Assembly (NCBI GenBank): GCA_003013855.2
Contig: PVNU02002353.1
Location: forward strand, 2,666,001 to 2,730,000
Direction of reading: 5' to 3'
Source of the DNA: Liriodendron chinense
Taxonomy: Eukaryota > Streptophyta > Magnoliopsida > Magnoliales > Magnoliaceae
DNA length: 64,000 bases
Under the pieces are notes generated by a model, which was not told the DNA's origin, searched no databases, and saw nothing but the letters and a program-made list of their open reading frames with translations. Position numbers and translations under genes: made by a program. Positions within the stretch are counted from its first letter, which is position 1; the number at the start of each line of letters is the position of its first letter. Of this stretch, positions 36,285 through 48,900 are shown piece by piece.

Positions 36285-36747
36285 GCGATGTGGGTGGGAT
36301 CCTGACCGTGGGGCCCACATCGATTTATGAGTTGTATATCTATGCCGTCCATCCGTTTTTCTAGATCATTATAGATTATGGTGCAAAAAATGAAATAGAT
36401 CCAAATCTCAGGTGGACCGCACCCCTAGAAACAGTGGTCATTGATCATTAAAAACTTTTTGTGGGCCACAAAAGTTTTTGATCAAGCTGATATTTGTTTT
36501 ATCCCTTCATCCAGGTCTGTGTGATCTTATAAACAGGTTGGATTGCAAATAAACATTAAGGTTGACCCTAGGAGGTTTTTAATGCTTGGTGTTCGTTGAC
36601 CACCTTTTCTTGTGGTGTGGTCCACCTGAAATTTTTATCTGCTTCATTTTTTGGCCCATGCACTAAAATGAGCTGGAAAAATTGATGGACGGCATAGATA
36701 TACAAGCCATACATTAAGGCGGGCCACGGTCAGGGTCACCGACATGG
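36285..36747. mobile_element. Foldback element
   Basis: Inverted ends around GGGATCCTGACCGTGGGGCC and, reversed, GGTGACCCTGACCGTGGCCC. It has the same internal order as the other copies. A partial copy lies to its left (35690-36080). Confidence 0.7.
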
Positions 36748-37483
36748 TTGCTTCTCTTGCATTTTATTTAAAAATAAAAAATAAAAATTCTTCCGTGGAA
36801 TCATACGGTCTCATTTCATTTGTGAGTGGTTGGCCATTACTCTCGAGATAGGGGTCCCAAAACTCATATGATTTTATTTTATTTGTTAAGTACTTCGAGA
36901 AACTCAAGTACATTTGTGTGTGTGTTTTAGGTCCATGGTTGAGTGATCCAAACCGTTGATATTACCAGATCTACCGTGAATGGTACATGCACAATAAACG
37001 AACGGCCAATAGATGTCAACGAGGAAATGCTTGAGAAAGAAAAGACATCGTGCGGTTATCATCCAGCTAATAAAAGGCCAGATATTCTACGGCTAGGATG
37101 TTCCGATAGTGGGATTTTTGTGCACGGGCCATCTGCAGCGAGTCTTATTGAAGTGGTCTGCTTAGCTCACACGCGTGTACAAGAGAGGCCTTGTATCGCC
37201 CATGTGCCAATTTGGTACACGCGTGTGAGATCAAAGCCGTCTATTGGGCTGGCCCCAAAGAAAGAATGGCTTGGAAGAAAATTGGTTTGGTAATTGTGGC
37301 TCAGCCGATGAGTGAACAGTCTAAACTAAAAGTCAAGGAGGCCTCCATGGTGGGGCCCACTCGATGGCCGGCGTAGATCTTTCACACGTATGTCACTTTT
37401 GCTACATGGGGTGGTACTGTGATGGTTTCCCTCTGACACTGCAGGCTCAGCAAAGCTCCTCCGTCTTACCAATATTTTGGATC

Positions 37484-37952
37484 CCCATGGCGGATGTCCG
37501 TGTGACACGACGTGGCCCAAGCTCTGTGAAGCCCACTGTGATATATGTGTTTCATCCACGCCGTTCATCTGTTTTTCCAGCTCATTTTAGGGCATGAGCC
37601 TAAAAATGATGCATAACAAAATTTCAAATGAACCACACCACAGGAAAATGTGGGACTATGTTTTATTTGCCATTCAACCTATTCACAAGGTCACGCAGAC
37701 CCGGATAAAGGGAAAATACAAATATAAGCTTGATCCAAAACTTTTGTTGCCCCCGAGAAGTTTTCAACCGTGGTATTTAATCCTTGTTGTTTTCTATGGT
37801 GTGGTCCACTTGAGCTTTTGATTTTTATTATTTTTGTGCTCATGCTCTAGAATGAGTTGGGAAAACGGATGGACGACGTGGATAAAGCACATACATGACG
37901 GTCGGCCTCATAGAGCTTGGGCCACGTCGTGCAATAGGGATATCCCCGTGGC
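37484..37952. mobile_element. Foldback element with long terminal inverted repeats
   Basis: Terminal inverted repeats of about 45 bp include a near-perfect CACGACGTGGCCCAAGCTCT on the left and its complement on the right (AGAGCTTGGGCCACGTCGTG). Outer parts also pair imperfectly. No target duplication could be fixed. Confidence 0.75.
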
Positions 37953-39462
37953 GCTTGGTCCAGGTAATCCGCTTCCCTGACGGCGAATCATCAGTCGCAC
38001 GTGTACAGTGGGCCATATAGTCCGCGCACGCAATCCCAGGATCTGTGAGGCCCACTGTCAGGTTTTTGTTATATCTATGCCGTCCATCCGTTTCTCCAGC
38101 TCATTTAGGACACGAGCCCATACATGAGGGGGGCCCAAACGTGAAGTGGGCCACACCATAAGAAAATAACATGCACCGTTGATCCTTCTTGAGCGCGCAC
38201 ACATGGATTTGGCGACATGTGTAACATGTATGTCACTGTGCTACTAATTTATTGGGTACATGGCCCACTATGATACCCCAAAATAATTTGATTATTAAAT
38301 GCATCCCTAAAATTACTTTAGTAGGATGATTTGTGCCTTCCAAATATTGCCCATGGAAATCAATGGTTCAAATTCATAAGTTAGTCACTTCAACATAATC
38401 ATGTGCTTGCAGCTCATCTGAGATTTGGAATTTCATCATTTTCGGCCAAAGTGTATATTTCAATGGGCTTATTACAACCATTGTGTCAAACATTACATAC
38501 AAACACTAATTAGGGATGTTAAAGTTGACTTAGTGATTAAATTCAAACCTTGTACGCATCAAACTTTTAGGTTACAGGGGATTCCAAATCTAGGCTGCCA
38601 AACACAACCACGGGGTTCCAAATCCATGGGTTTCTAAACCCAGGGGTTCCAAATCCACGCTCTAAACAGGCCCATCTCCCCTTCATCTAGGTGGGCATCA
38701 TGTTATGAACACCTTGGACGACATATAAATATCACGGTGTGGCGAAGCATAAACAAGGTGTTAGGTCAATCACTGTCTCTCTCACGTGATACCTACTTCG
38801 AATTCACAGAGCTACTGGGACTCTTCAACCAGTATTCTTCAAATCCATAATGAAATATGTCGAATCAATGAGATATCTCTTCAAATCCATGAAGAAACAA
38901 AAACTAAAAATCTAAAACTCTCATTAATTAAAGAAAACATGCATAAAAATGAGTTTAAATAGAATAGAGAAAAACAAATCCTAAAAATCCTAAAACATAT
39001 TAAAAAAGAATCATAAAGAAACTAGGAAAGAATAACAAAAAGTCGAAAATAAATAAGAACATCATGCATTTGTCCATGCATGGTCGAGCGCCCGGTGAAG
39101 GGTAGTCAGGTGCTCGTTGAACTCATAAACACTCCAATGAGTAAACTGAAAAATCTAGCGAATTTTGGACACCTGTTGATAGGTGGTCAAGTGCTTGATG
39201 GATGGTCAGGTGACCAATGGTGCCAGACTTGCTGACTTCTGTTGAATTTTGTCACCTCTTTTGGACTTCTTTCTCTAGCCCTCTTTCATCCACAATCAGG
39301 AGGCATTTTCGCTACATCACGGTGGACCCTACAAAGGTTCTACCAGTGGTCCGTTCCCACTATTTCTTATGGCACAGGCAACTTGAGTTCGATCTCCCTC
39401 TTGTCTTGAAACGAGTCGTTTAATGCACGGATATACCACAAACATCATGGTGGTCCCAAGAG

Positions 39463-39698
39463 CTTAGGTTACTGGGATTCCTGTAACTCGGGATTACAGG
39501 CCAGTAGCGATCATGCAATCGAAAGCTATGTGGGGCCCACTAAGACTTTTGTGTGAATCCATCCCTTCCCTCATTTTCAGCTTAGGTTACTGGGATTCCT
39601 GTAACTCGGGATTACAGGCCAATAGCGATCATGCAATCGAAAGCTATGTGGGGCCCACTAAGACTTTTGTGTGAATCCATCCCTTCCCTCATTTTCAG
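39463..39698. repeat. 118-bp tandem duplication
   Basis: 39463-39580 and 39581-39698 differ at one base (GGCCAGTAGCG versus GGCCAATAGCG). The unit begins CTTAGGTTACTGGGATTCCT and includes a foldback arm (GTGGGGCCCACTAAGAC). Confidence 0.95.
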
Positions 39699-39913
39699 TT
39701 CATCCTGGTTAAAATGACCTCTTGAATGGTCTGGATGTCACGGTGGTCCAGACCACATCACAGGAGACAATGTTGATCAAATACCCACCATTAAAAGCTT
39801 CTAGGATCGACAAAAGTTTTGGATCAAGCTGATATTTTTCTTTTCCCTTCATCAGGGTCCATATGACCTAATCAACAAGTTTGATGTCAAATCAATATCT
39901 TCACTCAGTCTCC

Positions 39914-40067
39914 TACTTTTTTTTTTTTTTTTTTTTATTTTTTAAGCTAGGTTATTACACACATCCCACTGTTAGTGCACCCACGCACCCCGCCATCCAG
40001 TTAGTCACACTTCAATGTTAGCCACTCCCATGTTGGGATACGAAGACCTTCAGTGTCAAGATGAGGT
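39914..40067 (-). mobile_element. tRNA-like SINE
   Basis: On the minus strand it has GGTCTTCGTATCCCAACA (B-box region) and GTGGCTAACATTGAAGTGTG, then runs to an A-tail (poly-T, 39917-39937 on plus). The 18-bp sequence TATCTTCACTCAGTCTCC occurs on both sides (39896-39913; 40068-40085). It shares its body with 41222-41335 and more distantly with 30458-30591. Confidence 0.7.
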
Positions 40068-41221
40068 TATCTTCACTCAGTCTCCCACCTGAGCTATGGA
40101 CCTCAGTGTGAGATTTAGATCCCCTCATTTTTTGGAATGAAGCCCATAAATGATTTCAAAAAATAAATGGATAACATGGATAAAATACATACATCATGAT
40201 GGGCCCATAAAGCACTGATAACTAGCCATTGGCCAGTAGCAGCATCACTAGCCAAATTGCATCTTGGGATCATGTCTAAACATGTGAGCGGATTATGTGA
40301 GACCCAGTCTCACCCAAGATGGTGCGGCCTTAATGTGGGTTTACCGTGGGGCCAATTTGATGCATGTATTATGTATCTAGTCCATTCATTTTTCCCTGTC
40401 ATTTTAGGGCATTATCCAAAAAATGAAGTAGACCATACCATAAGAAACAGTGGTGATTGATAGTCCTATCATTCAAAACTTCTTAAGGCCCACCATAATG
40501 TCTCCATACTGTTTATTGGTACCAGTTATGGTCAATCGGTTGATAAGGTCACATAAGCGTTGAGGAAGGGACAAAAAAAGTATAAGCTTGATCTAAAACT
40601 TTTGTGGCCCATTAATGGTTAATCAACACTGCTTCCATGGCATGGTCCACCTGATAATTGGACCCGTTACATTTTTCCATGGCTGTGCGGTCAGAAGCTA
40701 TATGGGGCCTACTAAGACTTTTGTGTGAATTCATCCCTGCCATCATTTTCTCCCATTCATGGTAGGACATGATCTCCAGAGATGAGGCGGATCCAGAACT
40801 TAAGTGGACCACACTACAAGAAACATTGGACATGGAACGTTTGCGTCAGAATCTTTATGGGGGACACAAAAGTTTTAGATCAGGCTAATATTTGTGTTTT
40901 CAGTTCGTCCTGGTTAGAATGACCTCTTTAACGGTTTGGATGGCATATAAACATCATGGTGGTCCCAGGACGGTTTCAGCGAGGACACGGCTTGGCTCAT
41001 GACCCGGCCACTAGCCAATGCCCAGTGGTCAGTGCTCTATGGGCCCCACCATGATGCATATGTTTCATCCACACCTTCCATTCATTGTTCTAGTCCATTT
41101 CATGGTATGATGTAAAAAATAAGGTAGATCCAAATCTCGACCACATCATAGGAAATAGTGTTGATCAAACACCCACCATTAAAAGCTTCTAAGGGTGACA
41201 AAAGTTTTGTTTTCCCATTAT

Positions 41222-41335
41222 GATCCACCTGAGCTACACCCACCCCACTGTCAGTCACATTGCAATGTTAGCCGCCCGTATGAGAATTGTACCAAGACCT
41301 CAAGTGTTGAAATGAGGTTAGCTTCACTCACTGGG
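41222..41335 (-). mobile_element. SINE fragment
   Basis: Related to the SINE at 39914-40067: GAAGCTAACCTCATTTCAAC, GAGGTCTTGGTAC and GCGGCTAACATTGCAATGTG on the minus strand. It lacks an A-tail. Confidence 0.55.
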
Positions 41336-41505
41336 CTGGAGAAACGGATGGACGGCGTGGATATACAAAATATCATCCATGTGGGCCACACGGTAGGGGC
41401 AACACCCACTAAGCTGGTCCCCGGGTAACGCCTAATTCGCTCCTATCTCGGTGGGCCCACGCGTAGCTTCCAATTGGAGGAACTTCCTGTGGGCAGGGTT
41501 GCAGG

Positions 41506-41885
41506 GGAGTCGGATTGCGTCCTTCCTCAGCGTCCATACCGAGCTGTGGAAGGGCCCACCGTGATGTATCTGTTTATCCACTCCGTCCATTAATTTTATA
41601 AAATCATTTTAAAGAATGAATCTAAAAAGTAGGAAAATCCAACGCTCAAGTGGGCCACACCAATTAGCGAGCTGAACTTGGTGGCGTCATCCCTACAGTA
41701 GCTAATGTAGGGATGACGTCACCAGGTTCAGCTTGGTGTGGCCCACTTGAGCGTTGGATCTGCGTATGTTTTGGACCCATATGCTAACATAATCTTATAA
41801 AATGGATGGACGGAGTGGATAAACAGATACATCATGGTGGGCCCCTCCACAGCTCGGTATGGACGCGAGGACGCAATCCGACTCC
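41506..41885. mobile_element. MULE-type foldback MITE at the TOR1-like promoter
   Basis: 380 bp with about 50-bp terminal inverted repeats (GGAGTCGGATTGCGTCC at the left, its complement at 41869-41885) and a perfect 9-bp target duplication GGTTGCAGG (41497-41505; 41886-41894). The two halves fold back nearly end to end around a short centre near 41695-41710 (CTACAGTAGCTAATGTAG). It lies about 360 bp upstream of the TOR1-like ATG. Confidence 0.93.
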
Positions 41886-41894
41886 GGTTGCAGG

Positions 41895-42243
41895 CAGCTC
41901 ACTTCGAGGCCCTTCCATTATTCGCCGTTCATTTGTCTGCCCCACCCGATGAGTGTCAAATTCGTCAGTTTCAATATTCCCTCCCTCCCTCTATTTTCTC
42001 CTCTCAGATCTCATTTCCTCACACAGACGCTCTCTCTCTGCTAGATCTCACTTCCATTGCTCCTTCCACATTCCTCTTTCTATACTCTTCACAGCCACCT
42101 CTCTCTCTCTCTCTCTCTCCCTCGCTTCCCCCCCCCCCCCCCCCCCCCACCCCTCCAATGCCATCTATCTCCGCAACATATTTACAGAGTTGCCATTCCT
42201 CCTTCCCAACATAAGACCTCTGTCTCTCTTTCTCTCTCTCGCA
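41895..42243 (+). promoter_or_regulatory. Promoter-proximal region and 5' UTR of the TOR1-like gene
   Basis: The sequence is CT-rich (CT repeat 42099-42120) with a run of 21 C (42128-42148), typical of plant 5' leaders. An upstream ATG at 41953 is in frame with the main ATG as read, but that frame runs through the C-tract and is unlike the protein family. The 42244 start is preferred. Confidence 0.6.
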
Positions 42244-42964
42244 ATGTCCACCACCAAACTCTCCAAACCCTCAAAATCCACCAATCCAAATCCTACTCCA
42301 ACCCCAACACAACCTCCTTCGGCATCAAAACTGCCTCCTCCATCTTCCTCCTCTCTCTCCTCCCACCTCGCCATGATCGAGCTCAAAAACCGCATCCTCA
42401 CCTCCCTCTCCAAGCTCTCCGATCGTGACACCTACCAAATCGCCGTCTCCGACCTCGAATCCATCGTCCACTCCCTCACCCCCGACTCCCTCCCCATGCT
42501 CCTCAACTCCCTCTTCGACCCCACTTCCGCCTCTTCCGAGAAGCCCCCCGCCGTCAAGAAGGAATCCCTCCGCCTCCTCGCCCTCCTCGCCACCACTCAC
42601 CCTGACGCCGCCTCCTCCCACCTCACCAAGATCATTGCCCACATCGTTCGCCGCCTCAAGGACTCTGACTCTGCTGTCCGCGATGCCTGCCGCGATACCA
42701 TTGCCGCCCTCTCGTCCCAGTATATCAAGGGCGATGGCGAGGCTGTCGCGCTCTTTGTCAAGCCGCTCTTCGAGGCCATGACTGAACAGAGCAAGCCCGT
42801 CCAGGCAGGGTGCGCAATGTGCTTGGCCAGGATGGTGGAGTGTGCGCGGGAGCCACCCATCGTGGCATTCCAGAAGCTCTGCCCGAGGATCTGCAAGTAT
42901 TTGAACAATCAGAACTTTCTTGCCAAGGCCGCAGTGCTGTCAGGTTGTTTCAAGCCTCTCGCAG
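42244..42964 (+). CDS. TOR1L: TOR1-like exon 1
   Basis: Starts MSTTKLSKPSKST with a Ser/Pro/Thr-rich leader of about 35 residues. HEAT-like repeats follow (MIELKNRILTSL; KKESLRLLALLATTHPDAA; RRLKDSDSAVRDACRDTIAA; QNFLAKAAVL). The donor is CAG|GTGTGA. As read, the last 22 bases are out of frame (SGCFKPLAG). Dropping one G at 42943/42944 gives the family text VLSVVSSLSQ and phase 0 at the donor. Confidence 0.88.
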
Positions 42965-45900
42965 GTGTGACCATCATATCTTTCCTCTTTGAAATGAAAA
43001 CATTACCATTCCCAAATTGGTAATTTGGGTAATATACATGCATTTCTAAGAGATTTATAGAACTGGATTCGATATATATGGATAATTAGGGTCATTGATG
43101 CTCTAGATATTTTGCTTTGAACTTTTTTTTTAATAGGGAAAAGAAGAAGAAGATGACAACAACAACAACTAGTTTCTTCCTTTTGTTCTGTATATGATGT
43201 GTTTGTTTTGGTGATTTGGTTGAATTTACTGGCTGGGAGGATTATAGAGCTTGATTGCATTTACTTGGAAGATTTACGCAGAGGTCAGAAATACCTATTT
43301 TGTCTGGTTGAAACGAAATTACACAAAATGGGTGCTTCTGATTTCAACAGAGGGAATATAAATATTTTTTTTTGAAGGATAAATATAAAAATATATTTAT
43401 ATTTTTTTGAGGGAATATAAATATATTTAATCAATTATATAATCCTCTAGAATTCATAAAGTAGTTGTGCTATGATACGCCTTCTTCACTGATTTTGAAT
43501 TTTGAATGCTCTGATTGTATATTTTAGTTTATGGTCTTTTTAGTTGTGGAATGGATCTCTGCTGACTGTATGATTAGATCACTGGTTGTGGTTGGTGTAC
43601 TTGCAAAACCATAGATTTGATGTAATCAGGTGACAGAATCTTGTGGTTGAAGTGATGAATCATTGAATGGAGGGCTTTCTCACCTGGAAAACAAGAAACA
43701 TGGATTGACTTGTTTTTCATATCTATCATGCAGCTCATGATCACCAATGCGTTGACAATATTCTTGAAAGGCCTTTTTTTTTTTTTTTCTTGTTTTATAT
43801 TGTTATCAGATGGATGGAGTTTTCCTGTAATTTACCCCTTTTGACACGTCATTATTATTATTATTGTTGTTGTTGTTATTTATGTTTTGAACGGAGACCA
43901 GGATAGTATTGGTTAGATCTAATTTTATTCCTGTAGTTTGGGACTGCTGTGCAGACTTCTTTAACTTACAATATGCAATTTGCGTTGCATGGGTTGAGTT
44001 GCACATTTATGGTGCATGATGCTTACAGCTCACCTGAACTGAATTGCGATAGTCTAAATGTCTAACTGAATGTGGAAGAAACAAAAAAAAAAAAAAAAAA
44101 AAGATTTGGTGTCACCATTTAATTCATAATGGTGATCAAACCCCCAGTTACAATTCCTTGAGTTTGAAGGTGTACCTGAAACAATATCAATTGCTAGTTG
44201 GGGCCTAATCCTTAACTTTTAGTGGGGTTGGATATCCCCATTTTGGTCATTTCCACTTTACTCATTTGAATTATGGAAATTCATCTCTATGAGCATCCAA
44301 AAGCCGCAATATTGGTAGTCTTCCTATCTTTACCTTGCCAGATCACTTTCTGATCTGCCATCTGGCGCAGTGAGTGATATACAACCCTATCTGAGTTCAT
44401 TTTGAAACCTCCTATCAATTTGCATCTTGATTTAGCTGCTATTTCATATTTTGTTACTTTGATGGAATTATATTATACATCTTTCATTTGAGTGATACAT
44501 ATTTGGTACTATCCCAGCCTTCAATGGCTTCAAACTTTTCTGCTGTACTGTTGACAGAATACCAGAAAACTCATCTCCCAGTGAACTTGCAGAACGGTGC
44601 TCATTTTAGAACTTCTGAAGAGAAAAATTAGCTCACTGTGTAGATGAGATAGCTAAAACGAGATCGTCTAACAGTTTGATTTCCTTGCAGGTGGGAGCAA
44701 TTTCGCCTCAGAGTTTGCCAACTTTGATGCCAAGCATTCATGGTTGTCTTGAGAGCAGTGACTGGGCTACCCGTAAAGCAGCTGCTGATACGTTGAATGT
44801 GATGGCATCTCATTCAAGCCATTTGGTTGCTGATGGAGCTGCTTCAACAATAACAGCACTCGAGGGTTGCCGTTTTGATAAGGTACCTTCATGGATTCTA
44901 CTTTCTTGGATTGAGTAAGCTTGGCATGATTGACTTATTTCATGAATATATAGTTTATAAAATTGTGAGTGTAGAGAATATGCATACTTTTGGAAGATTT
45001 GTTTTTTGTTGAGGAGCATGCTTGTCCTTCTCATTTTGGAGTATATATTAATTTATTGGTTTGGTTGTTCAGGTCAAACCTGTTAGAGATAGCATGAATG
45101 AGGCATTGCAGCTATGGAAGAAGATTTCTGGAAATGGAGGAGATGGTGTCTCAGATGACTCAAAAGCTGGGTCTCGTGGTTAGTGTGCAGTTAAAATTGT
45201 CTTCTCAAAAACATCTGTCTAGGTTAGCATTTGGGTGTACCACAGGATCATGGTTGAACGGGCTTCTCAAGCCTGCTTAGCGAGCTTGATTTTTAGGGTA
45301 GTGCTGAGACTGCAGCCCACACTAGACTTTTCCCACTTTTTGATTTTGGTTGACAAAAGAATGGAAAGGTCCTGCTCTTACCTCAACTATGAATATATGA
45401 TATAGCACCAGCATATTATGTCGACCTTAGGAACTGCGGACGCCCAATCTAGTCCCTTAATTCGCTATGGTTTTCTGTTTTGTTTTGTTTTTGTTTTTGT
45501 TTGAGTCTGTGATTTGGTTCATATGTAACACTGCAGATGGCAAAGATTCAGAATCAACTGAGTCTGCAGAGAAATCAGGCCTCAAAAGGTCAAATACCAG
45601 TGAGAGACGACTGGAGTCCTCGGGGAAGGATTCATCCAGTGCTTCTTCCCCTAATGCGGATTCTCTTTCCAGAGTCAAGGGTAGCAGCATGTCAGACAAA
45701 GCAGTTGGCATATTGAAGAAGAGAGCACCCGGCTTAAGCGACAAAGAGCTGAATCCAGAATTCTTCCAAAAACTTGAGACAAGGGGTTCAGGTGATTTGC
45801 CTGTAGAAGTGGTGGTGCCCCGTAGATGTCTTCATTCTTCGCACTCACAAGGCGAGGAAGAATCAGAATTAAATGATGCTGATTCTATGGACACTTTGAA

Positions 45901-48900
45901 CCACAATGGGGCTTCATGTGGTGATGGTAATGATATTCATGGACCAGTCAATGTAAATTATCATAACACCGAGAAAAGAGCAGAAGTGTATAATAAAATG
46001 CAAGATTTAGATGAGTATGCGCGGGATAAGTGGACAGAACAAAGAATATTTAGGGGCAAAGACCCCAAAACAAGAGCTTTTGATGGTGATGACAGGATCG
46101 ATATTAATCAGAGAGACCTATCTGGTGCTCGTGCTGGTTTCTCCAGAACAGATGGTCACTCTGAAGGTTCATTCATGAATAACAAAGGAAACTGGTTAGC
46201 TATCCAGAGGCAGTTGGCACAACTGGAGAGACAGCAAGCCAATCTCATGACCATGTTGCAGGTTTGTATAAAGATGAAATTGATACTTTGAGAATCCACA
46301 ATGGAAATTTGGAAACATTGCCTTTATGCCTCTGACTTCCTCTGGTCTATGGCTTTTTTCTTATATTATCACGTGTGTAGTCATATGGATCAACTTTTTG
46401 TTGGTGACCTGCAATTATTTTCAGAAACGTGTTAATGTGTTGAGTTCATATTTGCAAGAGTGCCTTGTTGGGGATTATTTCGCCTTCGTGCTTTTTCCAG
46501 TCAACCTATTGCTTTCCACTTTTTTCCCATGTTACCTAAATCACCAACCACTCCACGTTTTCTATTCCGAATCATGCGATCTGGATTGCTACTTCTATCC
46601 ATCCAAAATTGTGGTTTTATACTCTTAGTATTGATTAAGTTCTAATGTAAATTTATATCTAGAATGTGGAATTTACACTTTGATGTATGCAATAGCACGT
46701 ACATAATACAATACTATGCGCAAGGTATCTCTAATGACAGAATTCATAATTTTTATATGCAAATTACAATATTGATTCGTACATAAAACAATATTGCACA
46801 TGCCTAGTGTATGTTGTGGAGTGACCCACATGATCCTACGCGTAGCATACCATATGTTGAAGCAGTGTACTGTGTAGCCGTTCCCATTTTGGAGAGACCT
46901 GTGATCTAGGTAACCTTGCTTCATTTATCATGAACTTTTGGTCATATGGAAGGATCTAATGCTCCTTATATTTTCCCTAGATAGGATTGTAAACAGTGTT
47001 CAATATTCTTGTTGTGGTCCATTTCCTCAGCACTCCTTCCACGACAAGCAGGAGCCTTTATCATAGCAAGTTCATTGTTTGACAGGAATATCTTGTAGTG
47101 GCCAGTGCCTTTAAGGTTGACTGATAAATTCATAGTTATAGGTTTACCTCTTTGCAGCACTTGCACAAGGAAGCATTGGTTCTTTCAAATTCCCACGGCT
47201 TTTAGTGTGTTAGATTAGTTTCATTGCCTAATTTGCCTAATTGGAGATGATACTCTTACTGGTGCTAATTAAGCCAAAACTGAATTTCATTTCACTAAAG
47301 CATATCTTCTCGTTACTTTGCCTGTTGATGGAAGCATGCCATGTGAAACTTGTGGCTCCTCATGCTACAAGCTCCTGAAGTTCAGTGTGTTTCTCGTCTC
47401 TATCAACTTAACTCGTGTGGAACTCTCTCCAGCATAAAATTCTATTGCAATAATTTTGTGGTTGCAGTGAACTCTAACAAGTATATAATTCGGAGTCATA
47501 AAAATTGCTGCCAAAGTCATCTTCCTAACAAGTACTTAGAACAAAATGGAAGGGGTAAGCCTTGTGAGGTGTATTGGTATACTGTGGATAAAATCAGTGG
47601 AAGAAAGTTGCTTCATTATTCAATCAATCCTTAGACGGAACTGGCTTTGGTTGTCTCTCTTAGAATGAGTTTTTGATCTCCTGGTTCTGTCTTAAAGATT
47701 TCTACAATTCTATAGCTTTGCTGATTGCTGAGTGTCTAATAGAATGATACATGAGCTATACATGCAATCTAAACTCATAGGTACTACCAAATAGATAATT
47801 TTACAGTATTTTGGGCCCCTGTCACTTTTTTACTTATAATAAAAACGGATGTGCATGGTTGAACAAAAAAGTAAATGAATAAAAGAAACTCATGATTTTC
47901 CTGTCAAAACAAGTAGTTTGTTTCTCTCTCTTTTTTTTCATTCTTATGTTGTTATGTTCTTGTTGAAATTATAACTAGATGTTGGCTTTCAGATCGGCTG
48001 TTCTCATAGATATTTTTGGAAATTGCAGGACTTCATGGGTGGGTCTCATGATAGCATGGTAACACTAGAAAGCAGAGTGCGAGGTCTTGAGAGAATTGTT
48101 GAGGACATGGCCCGAGATTTGGCAATATCATCAGGTAGGAGAGGTAGTAATTTGATGATGGGATTTGAGGGTTCATCTGGTAGGCCTTTAAGCAAGTACA
48201 ATGGCCTTCCTGATTACTCAAGCTCCAAGTTGGGCCGGGGTGGTGATGGACGGATTCCATTCGCAGAAAGGTTTCTCTCATCTGATGGTATTGTTTCAGG
48301 AGTGAGAGGAAGAGATCCACCTTGGAGATCAGATATATCCGATGCATGGGATTCATATGCACATGGGGCTTCAAGGAATGGGCATGTGAGCTCTAGAAGA
48401 GCTCCAAGTGATGGCAGGTTACCCAGAACAGAGCATGAAGGTGATCAGGTTGGGAATAGGAGAGTCTGGGATAAGGGACCGGGACCTAGGCTTGGGGAAG
48501 GGCCTTCTGCAAGAAGCGTCTGGCAAGCCTCAAAGGATGAGGCGACTCTGGAAGCTATCCGTGTGGCTGGGGAAGACAATGGGACTTCGCGAACTGCAGC
48601 ACGAGTTGCTATTCCCGAATTAAATGCTGAAGCTTTGACAGATGATAATTCAGGGCAGGAGAGAGGTCCACTTTGGGCTTCCTGGACCCATGCAATGGAT
48701 TCGCTTCATGTTGGCGACATGGATTCAGCATATGCTGAATTGTTGTCTACTGGGGATGATCAATTGCTTGTGAAGCTAATGGACAGATCTGGCCCAGTAA
48801 TTGATCAGCTTTCCAGTGAAATAGTGAGCGAGATTTTGCATGCAATCGGACAGTTTCTGCTAGAACAGAGCTTGCTTGATATCGGTTTATCTTGGATCCA

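Larger units (their letters stand above)
37953..41496. other. Gene-free stretch with foldback and SINE remnants
   Basis: Partial foldback arms occur near 38050, 39300, 39540, 40320, 40680, 41050 and 41340. A region at about 38760-39000 resembles 13750-13960 and may be an LTR remnant. No gene is recognised. Confidence 0.4.

Noticed and set aside
42325..42642. Glycine/glutamate-rich minus-strand frame of 105 residues
   Set aside because: It is the reverse of the Ser/Pro/Leu-rich exon 1 of the TOR1-like gene and has no family resemblance.
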